Shown: positions 26,565 through 35,646 of the stretch, one piece after another
Numbering within the stretch: position 1 is the stretch's first letter
Layout of the letters: every line of letters starts with the position of its first letter
Source of the DNA: Oscillatoriales cyanobacterium
GTDB lineage: Bacteria; Cyanobacteriota; Cyanobacteriia; CACIAM-69d
DNA length: 64,000 nt
Direction of reading: 5' to 3'
Assembly (NCBI GenBank): GCA_004292515.1
Contig: RDXB01000031.1
Location: 1 to 64,000, forward strand
Program-made: the position numbers and the translations under genes
Notes under the pieces: model-generated
Seen by the model: only the letters and a program-made list of their open reading frames with translations
What the model was told of the DNA's origin: nothing
Database searches by the model: none

Positions 26565-28364
26565 ATGCGTACCCACTCTTGCGGTCAACTGCGCGCCGAA
26601 CAGGTTGGTAAAACCGTCACCCTTTGCGGTTGGGTCGATCGCCGCCGCGACCACGGGGGAGTCGTGTTTGTGGACTTGCGCGATCGCTCGGGGATCGTTC
26701 AGGTGGCCTCGAACCCGGACTTACCCGAATCGTTTCAAATTGCCGATTCCCTCCGCAATGAATATGTGGTGCGGATTACGGGAACCGTCACCCAGCGGCC
26801 GCCCGAGTCCGTAAACCCCAAGCTGGCTACGGGCGAAGTGGAAGTGTTGGCGGATCAAATCGAAATCCTCAGCGCCGTCAGCAAGCAACTGCCGTTCCAG
26901 GTTTCCACCTCCGAAAACGAAACCGTTCGCGAAGAATTGCGGCTGAAATATCGCTATCTGGATTTGCGCCGCCCCCGGATGCAGCAGAACTTGCAACTGC
27001 GCCATGCGGTGGTGAAGGCCATGCGCCGGTTCCTGGAAGATGCCCAGGGCTTCATGGAAATCGAAACGCCGATCTTGACCAAATCCACGCCGGAAGGGGC
27101 GCGTGATTATCTGGTGCCCTCGCGGGTGAATCCGAGCGAGTGGTTTGCCCTGCCCCAGTCGCCCCAGTTGTTTAAGCAATTGCTGATGGTGTCGGGGTTC
27201 GATCGCTACTACCAAATCGCCCGTTGCTTCCGCGATGAAGACCTGCGGGCCGATCGCCAGCCCGAGTTCACCCAGCTCGACATGGAAATGAGCTTCATGT
27301 CCATGGAAGAAATTTTGGAGCTGAATGAGCAACTGGTTTGCCACATCTTCAAAACCGTCAAGGGCATTGACCTGCCGCGCCCCTTCCCGCGCTTGACCTA
27401 CGCGGAAGCCATGGATCGCTACGGCAGCGATCGCCCCGATACCCGCTTTGGCATGGAACTGGCGGACTGCTCGGATCTGTTCAAAGATTGCGGGTTCAAG
27501 GTGTTCTCGGGTTCGATCGCCGCTGGCGGAATCGTCAAAACCTTGCCCGTGCCTGGCGGTAACGATGCGGTGTCCAACGTGCGGATCAAGCCCGGTGGGG
27601 ATTTGTTCGCGATCGCCTCGGAAGCCGGAGCCAAGGGGCTGGCCTTCATCCGCGCGCGCGACAACGGCGAAGTGGACACGATCGGGGCGCTGAAAGACAG
27701 CCTAACCCCGGAAATCACCGCCGAACTGCTGAAGCGTACCGGGGCCCAAGCGGGCGACCTGTTGCTGTTTGGCGCTGGCCCGGCGGAGATCGTGAACAAA
27801 ACGCTCGATCGCCTGCGCTTGGCCCTGGGTAAAGAGCTGAACCAGATTGATCCCGACGCGCTCAAGCTGCTGTGGGTGGTGGACTTCCCGATGTTCGAGT
27901 ACAACGCCGACGAACAGCGATTGGAAGCCCTGCACCACCCCTTCACGGCTCCCAACCCGGCAGATTTGGCAGACCTGAAGACCGCCCGCGCCTTGGCCTA
28001 CGACATCGTGCTTAACGGCACAGAGATCGGCGGTGGCAGCTTGCGGATCTATCAACGGGATGTGCAAGAGCAGGTGTTCGCGGCGATCGGCCTGACCGAC
28101 GACGAAGCCCGCGCCAAATTCGGCTTCCTGCTCGATGCCTTTGAATATGGCACGCCGCCCCACGGGGGGATTGCCTACGGTCTCGATCGGCTGGTGTCGA
28201 TTTTGACCGGCGAAGACTCGATCCGCGACGCGATCGCCTTCCCCAAGACCCAACAGGCCCGCTGCTTGTTGACCGATGCGCCGTCCTCGGTAGAAGCCAA
28301 GCAATTGAAAGAATTGCAAGTGGCTTCCACCTACAAACCCAAAAAGCCGGAAGCCGAAGCCTAG
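26565..28364 (+). CDS. aspS: Aspartyl-tRNA synthetase
   Basis: 599 aa class II synthetase of bacterial type. It has an N-terminal OB anticodon-binding domain ([40 protein letters not shown]) and motif 2 ([25 protein letters not shown]). The bacterial GAD insertion lies around residues 300-420, and motif 3 is [13 protein letters not shown]. The start ATG 26565 is preceded by an AT/CC-rich leader. It is not in an obvious operon; repeats flank both sides. In many bacteria without asparaginyl-tRNA synthetase this enzyme is non-discriminating; that cannot be judged here. Confidence 0.97.
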   Translation: MRTHSCGQLRAEQVGKTVTLCGWVDRRRDHGGVVFVDLRDRSGIVQVASNPDLPESFQIADSLRNEYVVRITGTVTQRPPESVNPKLATGEVEVLADQIEILSAVSKQLPFQVSTSENETVREELRLKYRYLDLRRPRMQQNLQLRHAVVKAMRRFLEDAQGFMEIETPILTKSTPEGARDYLVPSRVNPSEWFALPQSPQLFKQLLMVSGFDRYYQIARCFRDEDLRADRQPEFTQLDMEMSFMSMEEILELNEQLVCHIFKTVKGIDLPRPFPRLTYAEAMDRYGSDRPDTRFGMELADCSDLFKDCGFKVFSGSIAAGGIVKTLPVPGGNDAVSNVRIKPGGDLFAIASEAGAKGLAFIRARDNGEVDTIGALKDSLTPEITAELLKRTGAQAGDLLLFGAGPAEIVNKTLDRLRLALGKELNQIDPDALKLLWVVDFPMFEYNADEQRLEALHHPFTAPNPADLADLKTARALAYDIVLNGTEIGGGSLRIYQRDVQEQVFAAIGLTDDEARAKFGFLLDAFEYGTPPHGGIAYGLDRLVSILTGEDSIRDAIAFPKTQQARCLLTDAPSSVEAKQLKELQVASTYKPKKPEAEA

Positions 28365-28370
28365 GGGCTG

Positions 28371-28580
28371 TCATCAAATCCCTGAAACCCTGATGCTGCC
28401 GTTACTTGATCGTGAGGGGCAAGGGGCTTAGGGGGTGTCATCATTGCCTGTAATCAGTCTGGAATCATCGACTGTCCATGCCTCACTTCCATGCCTCAAT
28501 CGTCGTCACAAGGGGCTGAAGCCCCTTGTCTATGTCGATCGCTGAGGCGTGCAGGGGGAGCAAGTTTGGCTGCTCAGATA
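28371..28580. repeat. Repeat cluster after aspS
   Basis: 28371-28445 repeats the unit seen at 2833-2983 (CATCAAATCCCTGAAACCCTG ... GGGGCAAGGGGCTTAG). 28509-28528 is a CAAGGGGCTGAAGCCCCTTG core. 28530-28580 matches the right half of the 131-bp element (TCGATCGCTGAGGCGTGCAG ... GGCTGCTCAGATATCCCC). This is an old, rearranged element. Confidence 0.6.
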
Positions 28581-28584
28581 TCCC

Positions 28585-29142
28585 CTAAGGCTCACTGGTT
28601 GACAAGCTGGCGGCATCGGTAGGCTGCTCTGCCAGACCGTCTGCCAGCCGTGCAAATACCTGTGTGACAACAGTTTGTGCCTTAGCATCTAGCCGATGCC
28701 AATCCACATCGCCATCGTCACCAATCAGTTGCGTGTCGATCGTCACTTCCACTTCGTCGCCGCTGCTGAGGGTGCTGAGGGCTTGGTAATCCCGAAAGCA
28801 GATGTTGTAGCACAGCTCCCACACATCCACACGGGTCGATCGCCCGTCGCGCTGCAAGGTGAACCAATAGCCGGGGTAGGGTTGCGGCAGATCATCCAGG
28901 GCGGCAGCAATTTCCGCAGCCCGATCGCCCTCGGCCGTGGTCAGCTCCTGTTGCAGCAACATCACCCGGGCCTGGATTTCCTCAGATGTGCCATAGGGAA
29001 ACATCGGAAATTCTTCGTAAGTGCCTTTCCAGCCCGAGCTTTCGAGCTGTTTGCGAATGTTATCGATCGCCCGCAACAGGGCAGGCTGCATCAACAGTTC
29101 AGCTAGATACCAATCATTCAAATCGGTTAATTTGGGACGCAT
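28585..29142 (-). CDS. Conserved cyanobacterial hypothetical protein
   Basis: 185 aa from ATG 29142 (MRPKLTDLNDWYLAELLMQP); the frame extends further upstream without support. Text includes LLRAIDNIRKQLESSGWKGT, DDLPQPYPGYWFTLQRDGRS, VDVWELCYNICFRDYQ and a Ser/Thr/Ala-rich acidic tail. There is no signal peptide or membrane segment, so a soluble cytoplasmic protein. I do not recognise a named domain. It is convergent with aspS. Confidence 0.65.
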   Translation of the reverse strand: MRPKLTDLNDWYLAELLMQPALLRAIDNIRKQLESSGWKGTYEEFPMFPYGTSEEIQARVMLLQQELTTAEGDRAAEIAAALDDLPQPYPGYWFTLQRDGRSTRVDVWELCYNICFRDYQALSTLSSGDEVEVTIDTQLIGDDGDVDWHRLDAKAQTVVTQVFARLADGLAEQPTDAASLSTSEP

Positions 29143-29949
29143 TTGTCCAAAAATCCTGATAGATTCACACTTTTTCAAAGTCGATCGCCAGGGAGCAAGA
29201 TCGCCCATGGGGTGAGGGATCGGCGATCGCCAGTTGGGAATCTGGCTGCGTCTCCCCCTGTGCAAGACCCGCGATCGCTCCCCAGTCCACAGCCGACAAA
29301 GCCCGCAAGCTGGTGGTTTCGCCCCCGCAGCTCACCGCCCGTCCCAAACCAGATCGATCGGTGGCACAGGTTAGCTGATCGCCCTCCACTCAGCCTCGCT
29401 GGGTTGAAGGAGCGTTAGGGAAATCTGCCCACCAGATCAGCGTTAGGGTCTCGCCATCGTTGACTTCTAGCTTATCCGCTCCCACTGTTGGGGTGCATCC
29501 ATCCTTATCTTGGCGATTCTTGCTTATCCGCTCCCACTGTTGGGGTGCATCCATCCTTTCTTGGCGATTCTTGGCGATTCTTGGTGATTCTTGGCGATCG
29601 CGTTGGTTCTGAGCGGTTGGCATCAGCCACCAGTCATGATCACACCAGCCATTCACAATCGTCCAAGCGCCTAACCTACCAGGGGCGATCGCCCGGTCAG
29701 CCTAGCAATCGCCGGTTGCGGACTGACCCAACTACGCCAAATATCCCGTGATCGCCGACGGATCGCCGATGGGTCGCCGATGGATCGCCTGTGCCACTCT
29801 GTTGGAGCCTGCCGGAACCCGGACTAATCGCGTTAAGATTCTCAAAACTTCGCAAATCTTTTTGCAACCCCTTTTGCAAATCGCCAAAATTTGCAAATCG
29901 CCAAAAACCGTTGTTGCTAACCACCCGCCCGTAGGACGTGGCGAACCCC
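29143..29949. other. ~800-bp region without a gene, rich in tandem repeats
   Basis: Short frames in this region look spurious. Three repeat types are visible. There is a 52-bp direct repeat with two units (29470-29521 and 29522-29572: CTTATCCGCTCCCACTGTTG onward). It is followed by 10-bp units GGCGATTCTT (29563-29600), then GATCGCCGATGG-type 12-bp units (29749-29790). AAATCGCCAAAA/TTTGCAA repeats (29855-29910) lie just before the ABC permease gene. Confidence 0.6.
29470..29600 (+). repeat. Two 52-bp tandem units plus 10-bp units
   Basis: The unit begins GCTTATCCGCTCCCACTGTT and ends CTTGGCGATTCTT. The second copy differs by a 1-2-nt indel and grades into repeated GGCGATTCTT, ending in a HIP1 site GGCGATCGCG. 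This is slippage-type expansion. Confidence 0.8.
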
Positions 29950-31236
29950 ATGGCAAAACAACGGTTGCGCCCGTCGCCCGTTGGTGCCCACGCCATGCCC
30001 TCGATCGCCCGCAAAAATCTGTTTGAAGATATTCCCCGCTTGCTTGTGGCCCAGGCTGGCATCCTGTTTGCCGTCACCCTGGTTACGGTGCAAACAGGTG
30101 TGCTCAAGGGGTTCACGGATTCGGCATCATTGCTGGTCGATCGCTCCAAGGCTGACCTGTGGGTAACTTCTAAAGATCTCGTCCATCTCGAACTGACCTT
30201 GCCCCTAAACTTCGAGCAACTGGGGCGAGTCCAACGCCTGAAGGGGGTGGCCCGCGCAGAGCCGCTAGTGTTTGGCAAGGTGCTGTGGCGCACGCCCAAC
30301 GATCGGATCGAGTCGGTGATTACCCTGGGGTTTGAACCCAACGGCCAACTCTTCCAACCCTGGAACCTGATCCAAGGCGATCGCCAACAGGTGAAACAGC
30401 CCTACGGAGCAATCACAGACATTACCAACCTCAAAAAACTCGGGCTAAAGGGTGTGGGCGATCGCGGCTCCGTTGGGTCCACACCGATACAGGTGGTGGC
30501 CGTGGGCGAGGGGATGCAGTCGATCGTCTTCAGCTCTTTCCTATTCATGTCCGTGGCTTCTGCCAATGGGTTGATCAGCGCTGGGCGGGAATCGCGGCTC
30601 ACCTGCAATGTCTTGCCCGACGGTGGTTTGGATTGTGTCAACCGCGTTAGCCCACGCCCCGCACAGGACAACCAGCCCGCCCCACCGCGATCGCCCAACG
30701 CCTCCGACCCAGTGAACTACATTTTGGTGCGGGTGCAGCCCGGCACATCGATTCCCGATCTAAAGCGTCGGATCGTGGCCGCCGTGCCCGACAGTCGGGT
30801 GTTTACCCGAGCCGAGCTGGCTCGTCTGTCCCAAACCTATTGGCGCGATCGTACGGGGGTGGGCAGCATTTTGATCTTGGGGGCGATCGTCGGGACAATT
30901 GTCGGGATCGCCACCGTCGGGCAAATTCTCTACGCCTCCGCCAGCGAGCGAATTCGGGAGTTTGCCACCCTCAAGGCCATGGGGGCATCAAGCAACGTGC
31001 TGCGCGGCATCATTGTCGAGCAGTCTTTGTGGATGGCCCTGTTGGGCTATCTCCCCGGCATGGGCCTGTGCCTAGGCATTGCCCGCTTTGCCACCACCCT
31101 TGGAATCATGATTACGATTACGCCAACCAGTGCCGCCCTAACGTTTGGGATCACGGTGGCAATGTGTGTCAGCTCGGCGCTCTTTGCCATTCAGAAGGTC
31201 AATCGTATTGATCCTGCTGTTGTTTTTAAAGCCTAG
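29950..31236 (+). CDS. devC: DevC-like ABC transporter permease
   Basis: 428 aa from ATG 29950; GTG 29938 and ATG 29995 (MPSIARKNLFEDIPRLLVAQ) are alternatives. MacB/FtsX-type permease: TM1 at AGILFAVTLVTVQTGVL, a large periplasmic domain, then three C-terminal TM segments (GSILILGAIVGTIVGIATVG, SLWMALLGYLPGMGLCLG, AALTFGITVAMCVSSALFAI). ATLKAMGASSNVLRGIIVEQ is the coupling loop typical of DevC. The ATPase gene follows 303 bp downstream. No DevB-type adaptor is present in the window. From family knowledge, DevBCA pumps export lipids or other compounds with TolC. Confidence 0.8.
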   Translation: MAKQRLRPSPVGAHAMPSIARKNLFEDIPRLLVAQAGILFAVTLVTVQTGVLKGFTDSASLLVDRSKADLWVTSKDLVHLELTLPLNFEQLGRVQRLKGVARAEPLVFGKVLWRTPNDRIESVITLGFEPNGQLFQPWNLIQGDRQQVKQPYGAITDITNLKKLGLKGVGDRGSVGSTPIQVVAVGEGMQSIVFSSFLFMSVASANGLISAGRESRLTCNVLPDGGLDCVNRVSPRPAQDNQPAPPRSPNASDPVNYILVRVQPGTSIPDLKRRIVAAVPDSRVFTRAELARLSQTYWRDRTGVGSILILGAIVGTIVGIATVGQILYASASERIREFATLKAMGASSNVLRGIIVEQSLWMALLGYLPGMGLCLGIARFATTLGIMITITPTSAALTFGITVAMCVSSALFAIQKVNRIDPAVVFKA

Positions 31237-31539
31237 GATGACCAATCCGCCATGATTTCCCCTGGTTTAAATGCTGAGTTGATGATTGTTCTGCCCCGTT
31301 CAATTTGCCCTGCCCAATTTGCCCTGCCCAGTTTGCCATGATGGAATTCCCCTAATTACGAATTCGCCAGCGATCGCTTAAGGTTAAATAAGATTAAAGC
31401 AGCTATGTCGTGAATCATGAATCGCCCTTATCCAGATCCCTACTCGGGGCTTCTCAACGGTTTCTATCTTCAGCAAATTTCAGCCGACTGCGCCTAATTT
31501 AACTGCCTTCCCTAACGTTCCCAACCGTCTTTTCCACTC
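31237..31539 (+). other. 303-bp gap between ABC permease and ATPase
   Basis: No gene. It contains a short direct repeat, AATTTGCCCTGCCCA (about 31302-31336, three imperfect units). The rest is AT-rich and could hold a promoter for the ATPase. The gap is unusual because permease and ATPase genes of this family are usually adjacent. Confidence 0.5.
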
Positions 31540-32313
31540 ATGACTGCGTCTACTAACTTTCCGACTTTACCGTCTCTGGCGGCTCCATTAGAGCCGGTGT
31601 CAGTGCGTCGTAGTCAGTGCAAAGACCAAATAATGGATTGTACTTGGGCGATCGATGCGCGTCACATCGAAATGAGCTATCGCACCAACAGCGAAACCAT
31701 TCATATCCTCAAAGACATCAGCTTACGAATCAAGTGCGGAGACATTCGCTTGCTGATGGGGCCATCGGGATCAGGCAAAACAACCCTGCTGTCAATTTTG
31801 GCGGGTATTTTGACCCCAACCAGTGGTCAAGTGGATCTGCTGGGTCAAAACATTACGCAACTGTCGCCAAAGCAGCTAGCAAAGTTTCGGTTACACAATA
31901 TTGGATTTGTGTTTCAAGGCTTTAATCTTTTTCCGGCCTTGTCGGCGGTGGAAAATGTGGAGGTTGCCTTAAATCTGAAGGGAATCTACGGCAAACAAGC
32001 CCGCCAAATGGCAATTAAGCTGCTCGATCGCGTGGGTCTCAGCCATCGAGTTCATCACCTGCCCAAACTGTTATCGGGTGGTGAAAAACAACGGGTGGCG
32101 ATCGCCCGGGCCTTGGCTGGCAATCCCCCATTAATTTTGGCGGATGAACCGACGGCGGCCCTCGATTCCCACAGCGGCCATGAGGTGATGGAGCTAATTC
32201 GCAGCCTAGCCAAGGAAGACGGCAGCACGATCGCGATCGTTACCCACGATCCCCGAATTCAAGATATTGCCGATCACATTACCTATCTCGAAGATGGCGA
32301 GCTGCGAGATTAA
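31540..32313 (+). CDS. devA: DevA-like ABC transporter ATPase
   Basis: 257 aa from ATG 31540, or 226 aa from ATG 31633 (MDCTWAIDARHIEMSY), which is closer to family length. Walker A GPSGSGKTTLLSILAG, Q-loop FVFQGFNLFPALSAVENVEV, signature LSGGEKQRVAIARAL, Walker B LILADEPTAALD and switch His VTHDPRIQDIADH are all intact. LolD/MacB/DevA group. It partners the permease upstream. The first ~30 residues have no counterpart in the family and may not be translated. Confidence 0.85.
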   Translation: MTASTNFPTLPSLAAPLEPVSVRRSQCKDQIMDCTWAIDARHIEMSYRTNSETIHILKDISLRIKCGDIRLLMGPSGSGKTTLLSILAGILTPTSGQVDLLGQNITQLSPKQLAKFRLHNIGFVFQGFNLFPALSAVENVEVALNLKGIYGKQARQMAIKLLDRVGLSHRVHHLPKLLSGGEKQRVAIARALAGNPPLILADEPTAALDSHSGHEVMELIRSLAKEDGSTIAIVTHDPRIQDIADHITYLEDGELRD

Positions 32314-32319
32314 TGGCCA

Positions 32320-32610
32320 ACATCCGCAGACCTAGCTGCTCGGCGGTGAGCAGTCCATGACCCCAATCGTCGTAATAAGGGGCTTAGAGGATCTCTGAAA
32401 AGTATCTTTCGGCCCGAACCAAGCATCAACCAAGCATCAATAGTCGTGGCAGCAAGATGCTCAAGCCCCTTGTTGCCGTCGATCAATGAGGCATACTCGA
32501 TGAGGCATACCGAGTATCAACTTTGGCTGTTCAGACATCCTCTTAACTCCTTGTCTGCGTTGACTGCTCGGGCGTACGGGGCATCAACGCTTGGCTGCTC
32601 AGACACCCTT
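32320..32610. mobile_element. Nested pair of 131-bp-type elements
   Basis: An element at 32387-32542 (GAGGATCTCTGAAAAG ... GTTCAGACATCCTC) is flanked by TTA (32384-32386, 32543-32545). The flanking DNA joins up as AAGGGGCTTA|ACTCCTTG. That is the CTTAAG centre of an older copy's palindrome, whose right half continues to GGCTGCTCAGACACCC at ~32609. The inner copy is 156 bp: 131 bp plus two internal duplications (ACCAAGCATCA and TGAGGCATACNCGA). Confidence 0.75.
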
Positions 32611-32712
32611 TTAGAGATCCTCTTAACCTGAATCGGCTGGCTTGACCGCTAGTATAGCGATCGGGCAATTTCAGGCCTCTTTTCGACTTCCTTACAGAAT
32701 CCACAAACCGTT

Positions 32713-33816
32713 ATGCCAAAACCTAAAGGACGCAAAATTGACCCCACCCCGATCGCTGCTGATATTGGCGTGGTGGATTTGATCGATCGCTATTTCACCG
32801 CCTACAACTCCGCGCGCCTCAAGGAAGCCTGCCAACTTCTGGCCCGGCGAGTTTTTCAGCCGGGTGTCACCGTTGGCATGAGCCTTTCGGGAGCCATGAC
32901 CCCTGCTGGCTTTGGGATGTCTGTGCTGGCTCCCTTGATGCGGGCCGGCTTCATTGATTATTTGATTTCCACCGGGGCGAATCTCTACCACGATTTGCAC
33001 TACGGATTGGGTATGAATTTGTTTTCAAGTACGCCCTTTTTGGATGATGTGGAGCTTCGCAAAACCGACACTATTCGGATCTATGACATCATTTTTGACT
33101 ATGATGTTTTGCTCGACACTGATGCCTTTGTGCGGCAAGTGATCAAAACTGAACCCTTCCAAAAGCGGATGGGTACTGCTGAGTTTCATGCACTCCTCGG
33201 TCAGTCAATTCTAGAAGTCGAAAAACAGCGCGGCGCAACGGCCCATTGTTTGCTTTCGACGGCCTATGAATGTGGTGTGCCGGTGTTTACTTCGTCGCCG
33301 GGGGATAGTTCGATCGGGATGAACGTGGCAGCAGTGGCCCTCGAAGGGTCTGAGTTGGTGATTGACCCCTCGATCGATGTGAATGACACTGCCTCGATCG
33401 CCTACTTTGCCCGCGAAAACGGCATCGACAGCCAACCCGGCCAAAGTGCTGCGATCATGATTGGTGGCGGCAGTCCCAAGAATTTTCTGTTGCAAACCCA
33501 GCCGCAAATTCACGAAGTTTTGAAACTGGAAGAACGCGGCCACGACTACTTCGTGCAAATCACCGATGCGCGCCCCGACACAGGGGGCTTGTCTGGGGCA
33601 ATTCCCAGCGAAGCCGTGAGCTGGGGCAAGGTCGATCCCGATGCTTTGGCGGATACGGTGGTTTGCTACACCGACAGTACGATCGCCCTGCCGCTGATTG
33701 GGGCTTATGTGTTGAACCAAACCCCAGCGCGATCGCTCAAGCGCCTGAACGACAGCCGGAAAGCGCGCCTGGCCGATTTACGCGAGCAATACCTCAAGGC
33801 CCAAGGTGACGCTTAG
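32713..33816 (+). CDS. Deoxyhypusine-synthase-like protein
   Basis: 367 aa, close to the length of eukaryotic/archaeal deoxyhypusine synthase. NAD-binding features: GMSLSGAMTPAGFGMSVLAP, FIDYLISTGANLYHDLH. The catalytic-Lys segment EAVSWGKVDPDALADTVVCY matches the family motif SWGK, so the enzyme is probably active. Bacteria lack the eIF5A substrate; from family knowledge, bacterial homologues make homospermidine or take part in other polyamine steps. Soluble. Its stop (TAG 33814-33816) runs into a mobile-element end. It is preceded by a 400-bp repeat region that should contain its promoter. Confidence 0.88.
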   Translation: MPKPKGRKIDPTPIAADIGVVDLIDRYFTAYNSARLKEACQLLARRVFQPGVTVGMSLSGAMTPAGFGMSVLAPLMRAGFIDYLISTGANLYHDLHYGLGMNLFSSTPFLDDVELRKTDTIRIYDIIFDYDVLLDTDAFVRQVIKTEPFQKRMGTAEFHALLGQSILEVEKQRGATAHCLLSTAYECGVPVFTSSPGDSSIGMNVAAVALEGSELVIDPSIDVNDTASIAYFARENGIDSQPGQSAAIMIGGGSPKNFLLQTQPQIHEVLKLEERGHDYFVQITDARPDTGGLSGAIPSEAVSWGKVDPDALADTVVCYTDSTIALPLIGAYVLNQTPARSLKRLNDSRKARLADLREQYLKAQGDA

Positions 33817-33920
33817 AGGATGTCTGAACAGCCAAAGTTGATACTCTGGATGTCCCTGGATGCCCCATGGCCTGGATGCCCCATTGATCGATGGAGACAA
33901 GGGACTTCAGCCCCTTGCTA
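33816..33920 (-). mobile_element. 131-bp-type element, truncated (family C, reverse orientation)
   Basis: It begins GAGGATGTCTGAACAGCCAA, the right end in inverse orientation, and follows TTA. It keeps the palindrome CAAGGGACTTCAGCCCCTTG at 33898-33917, then stops. What follows is the coding sequence of a truncated GNAT gene. The other end of the element and the 3' end of that gene are both missing, so one deletion took both. Confidence 0.65.
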
Positions 33921-34099
33921 CCTTGGGGATCATCATCCACCAGCCAGACCTGATCGCCTTGGTTCGGATTGGCCCAATAGCCGTCGAGTAGGCTGTTAAG
34001 CAGGGCTAGCTCCTCCGTTTGGAACCCGATCGCCTGAGTCACGGCCAGCAGGGCCAGGCGATCGGTGGGCATGGGCGGACGGATGTGGGAATTCACCAT
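33921..34099 (-). pseudogene. 5' fragment of a GNAT acetyltransferase gene
   Basis: The frame from ATG 34099 reads MVNSHIRPPMPTDRLALLAV, then EELALLNSLLDGYWAN and QVWLVDDDPQG. That matches the first ~60 residues of GNAT N-acetyltransferases (IRPATPxD, then WLVxDDD). The family's acetyl-CoA-binding core is missing: the frame runs into the mobile element at 33816-33920 and ends at 33794 after ~40 unrelated residues. A 93-bp element sits 2 bp upstream of the start codon. Confidence 0.6.
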
Positions 34100-34100
34100 C

Positions 34101-34193
34101 GGGTAGGGCCGTCATTCAGTAATGATGAGCGGGTGAAAGCCTTACGGTGTAAGCGATCTTTTTCCAAAAAGCATCACCTCACAGGCACTACCC
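34101..34193 (+). mobile_element. 93-bp MITE-like element (family E, copy 1)
   Basis: Ends GGGTAGGGCC and GGCACTACCC form a 9/10 inverted repeat. The host sequence ACCATC is duplicated on both sides (34095-34100 and 34194-34199). The interior TCAGTAATGATGAGCGGGTG ... AAAAAGCATCACCTCACA is shared with copies at 51535 and 58477. Non-coding. Confidence 0.85.
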
Positions 34194-34251
34194 ACCATCG
34201 GACTTGGGGATACGGACAGTCGGATCGAAACAGGGGAGCGACACAGGAAAC

Positions 34252-35646
34252 CTAGGAACGTACCAAGCTCAGGAAGGCAACGCACTCGACGTGAGGCGTT
34301 TGGGGGAAAAAGTCGGCGGGCTGCACCCGATCGATTTGATATAGCCCATCGGCACAGAGCAGCTTCAGATCCCGCGCCAGGGTGGCCGGTTTGCAGCTCA
34401 TGTAAACAATGCGAGCTGGGGCGATCGCCCGGAGGGTATCAATCACGCCGGGTTCGCAACCCTTGCGCGGCGGGTCGAGCAACACCACATCGGGCTGCAC
34501 ACCCAGCTCGGGCAACAGATTGACAACTTTGCCCACCCGAAATTCCACGTTTTCCAGACCGTTGCGATCGGCATTGCGGCGACATTGTTCAACGGCTTCG
34601 GCCTGCACTTCTACTCCGATCGCCCGGCCGGCCCGCTTGGCCAGAGGCAGGGTCAGAGTGCCCACACCGCAATAGGCATCCACCAGCGTTTCAGTGCCAG
34701 TGAGGGCCAACTGATCGGCGATCGCCTTCAACATCACCTCCGTTTGTTCGGTGTTCACTTGGAAAAAGGTTTCCGCGCCGATCTCAAAGGCCAAGCCATC
34801 GAGCAGTTCCACAACGGTTGATCGCCCCTCAACGCAGCGGGTTTCGGGCCCAAAAATGGCATTGTTGCGCTGGGGTTGTTGATTGATGCAAACCCCCACC
34901 AACTCGGGGAAGCGATCGAGCCAATCCCGGGCCTGATTTGCCAAACCCGGCAGATCCCAATCGCGCACCACCAAGGTCAGCAGCATTTCGCCTGTGCGCC
35001 GCCCAACGCGCAAGGCCAAGTGACGCAGAGTGCCCGTGTGGGTGGTTTCGTCGTAGGGCTCCCAGCCGCTAACTGTCAGATCCTGTTTGACCTGGCGCAG
35101 TAGGGGATCGAGGCGCTCATCTTGCACAGGGCATTGATTGAGATTGACGATTTTGTGGCTGCCCTTTTGGTAGTAGCCGGCCCGGATCGTCTCGTCGGGG
35201 CCAGGGGCGATCGGGTAAGTGGACTTGTTGCGGTAGCCCAAGGGGTTCGCCACCGCAAAAATCGGCAGCACGGGCGGCTCATCAAACCCGCCCAACCGAG
35301 TGAGGGCCTGTTCGACTTGGCGCTGCTTGGCCAACAACTGAGCGCTGTAGTCCACGTGCTGCCACTGACAACCACCACACTTGTCGGCCACGATGCAGCC
35401 GGGACGGACGCGGTTGGGCGAGTCCTCCAAAATTGACAAAATCTTCCCCCGCGCAAAGGTGGGTTTCACTTGCAGCAGGCGCACCGCCACGAAATCCCCA
35501 GGCACGGTGTCTGGCACAAACACCACCCGATCGTCCCAACGGCCCACGCCATCGCCCGAATCGGCTAGGTCGGTGATTTCCAGCTCGATCGCCGCGCCCT
35601 GTTTCCATTCCGGTTGGCTAATGGAGTCATCAAAGGGGGTGGTCAT
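34252..35646 (-). CDS. rlmD: 23S rRNA (uracil-C5)-methyltransferase, RlmD/TrmA family
   Basis: 464 aa from ATG 35646 (MTTPFDDSISQPEWKQGAAI). N-terminal TRAM domain (IELEITDLADSGDGVGRWDD, residues ~18-75). An iron-sulfur-type Cys cluster is present, CIVADKCGGCQWQHVDY. The SAM-binding core is LVDAYCGVGTLTLPLAKRA, then VVLLDPPRKGCEPGVID, and the catalytic Cys is in IVYMSCKPATLARDL. From family knowledge it makes 5-methyluridine in 23S rRNA (or a related target). The precise position is inferred from the Fe-S-containing subfamily. It is divergent from secA, with 276 bp between starts. Confidence 0.88.
   Translation of the reverse strand: MTTPFDDSISQPEWKQGAAIELEITDLADSGDGVGRWDDRVVFVPDTVPGDFVAVRLLQVKPTFARGKILSILEDSPNRVRPGCIVADKCGGCQWQHVDYSAQLLAKQRQVEQALTRLGGFDEPPVLPIFAVANPLGYRNKSTYPIAPGPDETIRAGYYQKGSHKIVNLNQCPVQDERLDPLLRQVKQDLTVSGWEPYDETTHTGTLRHLALRVGRRTGEMLLTLVVRDWDLPGLANQARDWLDRFPELVGVCINQQPQRNNAIFGPETRCVEGRSTVVELLDGLAFEIGAETFFQVNTEQTEVMLKAIADQLALTGTETLVDAYCGVGTLTLPLAKRAGRAIGVEVQAEAVEQCRRNADRNGLENVEFRVGKVVNLLPELGVQPDVVLLDPPRKGCEPGVIDTLRAIAPARIVYMSCKPATLARDLKLLCADGLYQIDRVQPADFFPQTPHVECVAFLSLVRS

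Noticed and set aside
29470-29572. CRISPR-like direct repeats
   Set aside because: The units are immediately tandem with no spacers of unique sequence, and no cas genes are present.
29390-29656. 88-codon minus-strand frame
   Set aside because: It is generated by the tandem repeats (KNRQE/KNRQDK text) and has no independent support.
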